A stretch of DNA of 5,341 nucleotides from Candidatus Eiseniibacteriota bacterium (GTDB lineage: Bacteria > JAFGKV01), in assembly GCA_025453925.1 (NCBI GenBank), contig JALOPK010000250.1, positions 1 through 5,341 of the forward strand, written 5' to 3'. This document shows, one piece after another, positions 5,321 through 5,341 of the stretch. Below the pieces are notes generated by a model, which was not told the DNA's origin, ran no database searches, and worked only from the letters and a program-made list of their open reading frames with translations. How positions within the stretch are numbered: position 1 is the first letter of the stretch; each line of letters opens with the position of its first letter. A program made the position numbers and the translations under genes.

Positions 5321-5341
5321 ACCCCTCGCTGAGAGATCTGA

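Overview
This is a GC-rich bacterial window (roughly 60-65% G+C by eye) with five protein genes and three large gene-free gaps. The organism cannot be named from it. A secreted phosphoesterase-like protein, a Kbp-type BON-LysM protein and a YpfJ-type metallopeptidase suggest a Gram-negative-like bacterium. Formate-tetrahydrofolate ligase and a probable selenoprotein suggest a lineage with one-carbon metabolism and a selenocysteine (Sec) system, possibly deltaproteobacterial or from a related or uncultured phylum. That placement is inference. UGA is the normal stop of two genes here, so the genetic code looks standard.

Layout. Positions 1-255 (minus strand) hold the N-terminal part of an exported metallophosphoesterase/5'-nucleotidase-like protein that runs off the left edge. 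It is interrupted by one in-frame TGA (103-105), exactly where I recall relatives having the second Cys of an E-P-C-G-C motif. The frame on the far side stays open to the edge and keeps the family's conserved motifs. I read this TGA as selenocysteine, and GC-rich hairpins that could act as a bacterial SECIS lie directly downstream. This is the most interesting item in the window. Positions 256-652 form a divergent intergenic region. Positions 653-1144 (plus) encode a GNAT acetyltransferase, followed 114 bases later by fhs (1259-2929, plus), a full-length formate-tetrahydrofolate ligase.

Positions 2930-3320 are a convergent gap with two clear inverted repeats. Positions 3321-3833 (minus) encode a Kbp/YgaU-like BON-LysM protein. 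Positions 3834-4462 are a 629-base divergent gap with a run of adjacent hairpins (4174-4277) and another at 4341-4368. Positions 4463-5320 (plus) encode a membrane-anchored YpfJ/KPN_02809-type zinc metallopeptidase.

How the genes fit together. Apart from the possible acetyltransferase-fhs transcript, these look like independently transcribed genes, not one pathway. A loose link is that Sec-using bacteria often have Sec-dependent formate dehydrogenases and that fhs uses formate, but no formate dehydrogenase or Sec machinery gene (selA, selB, selC, selD) is visible here. I see no CRISPR array, insertion sequence, rRNA or convincing tRNA.
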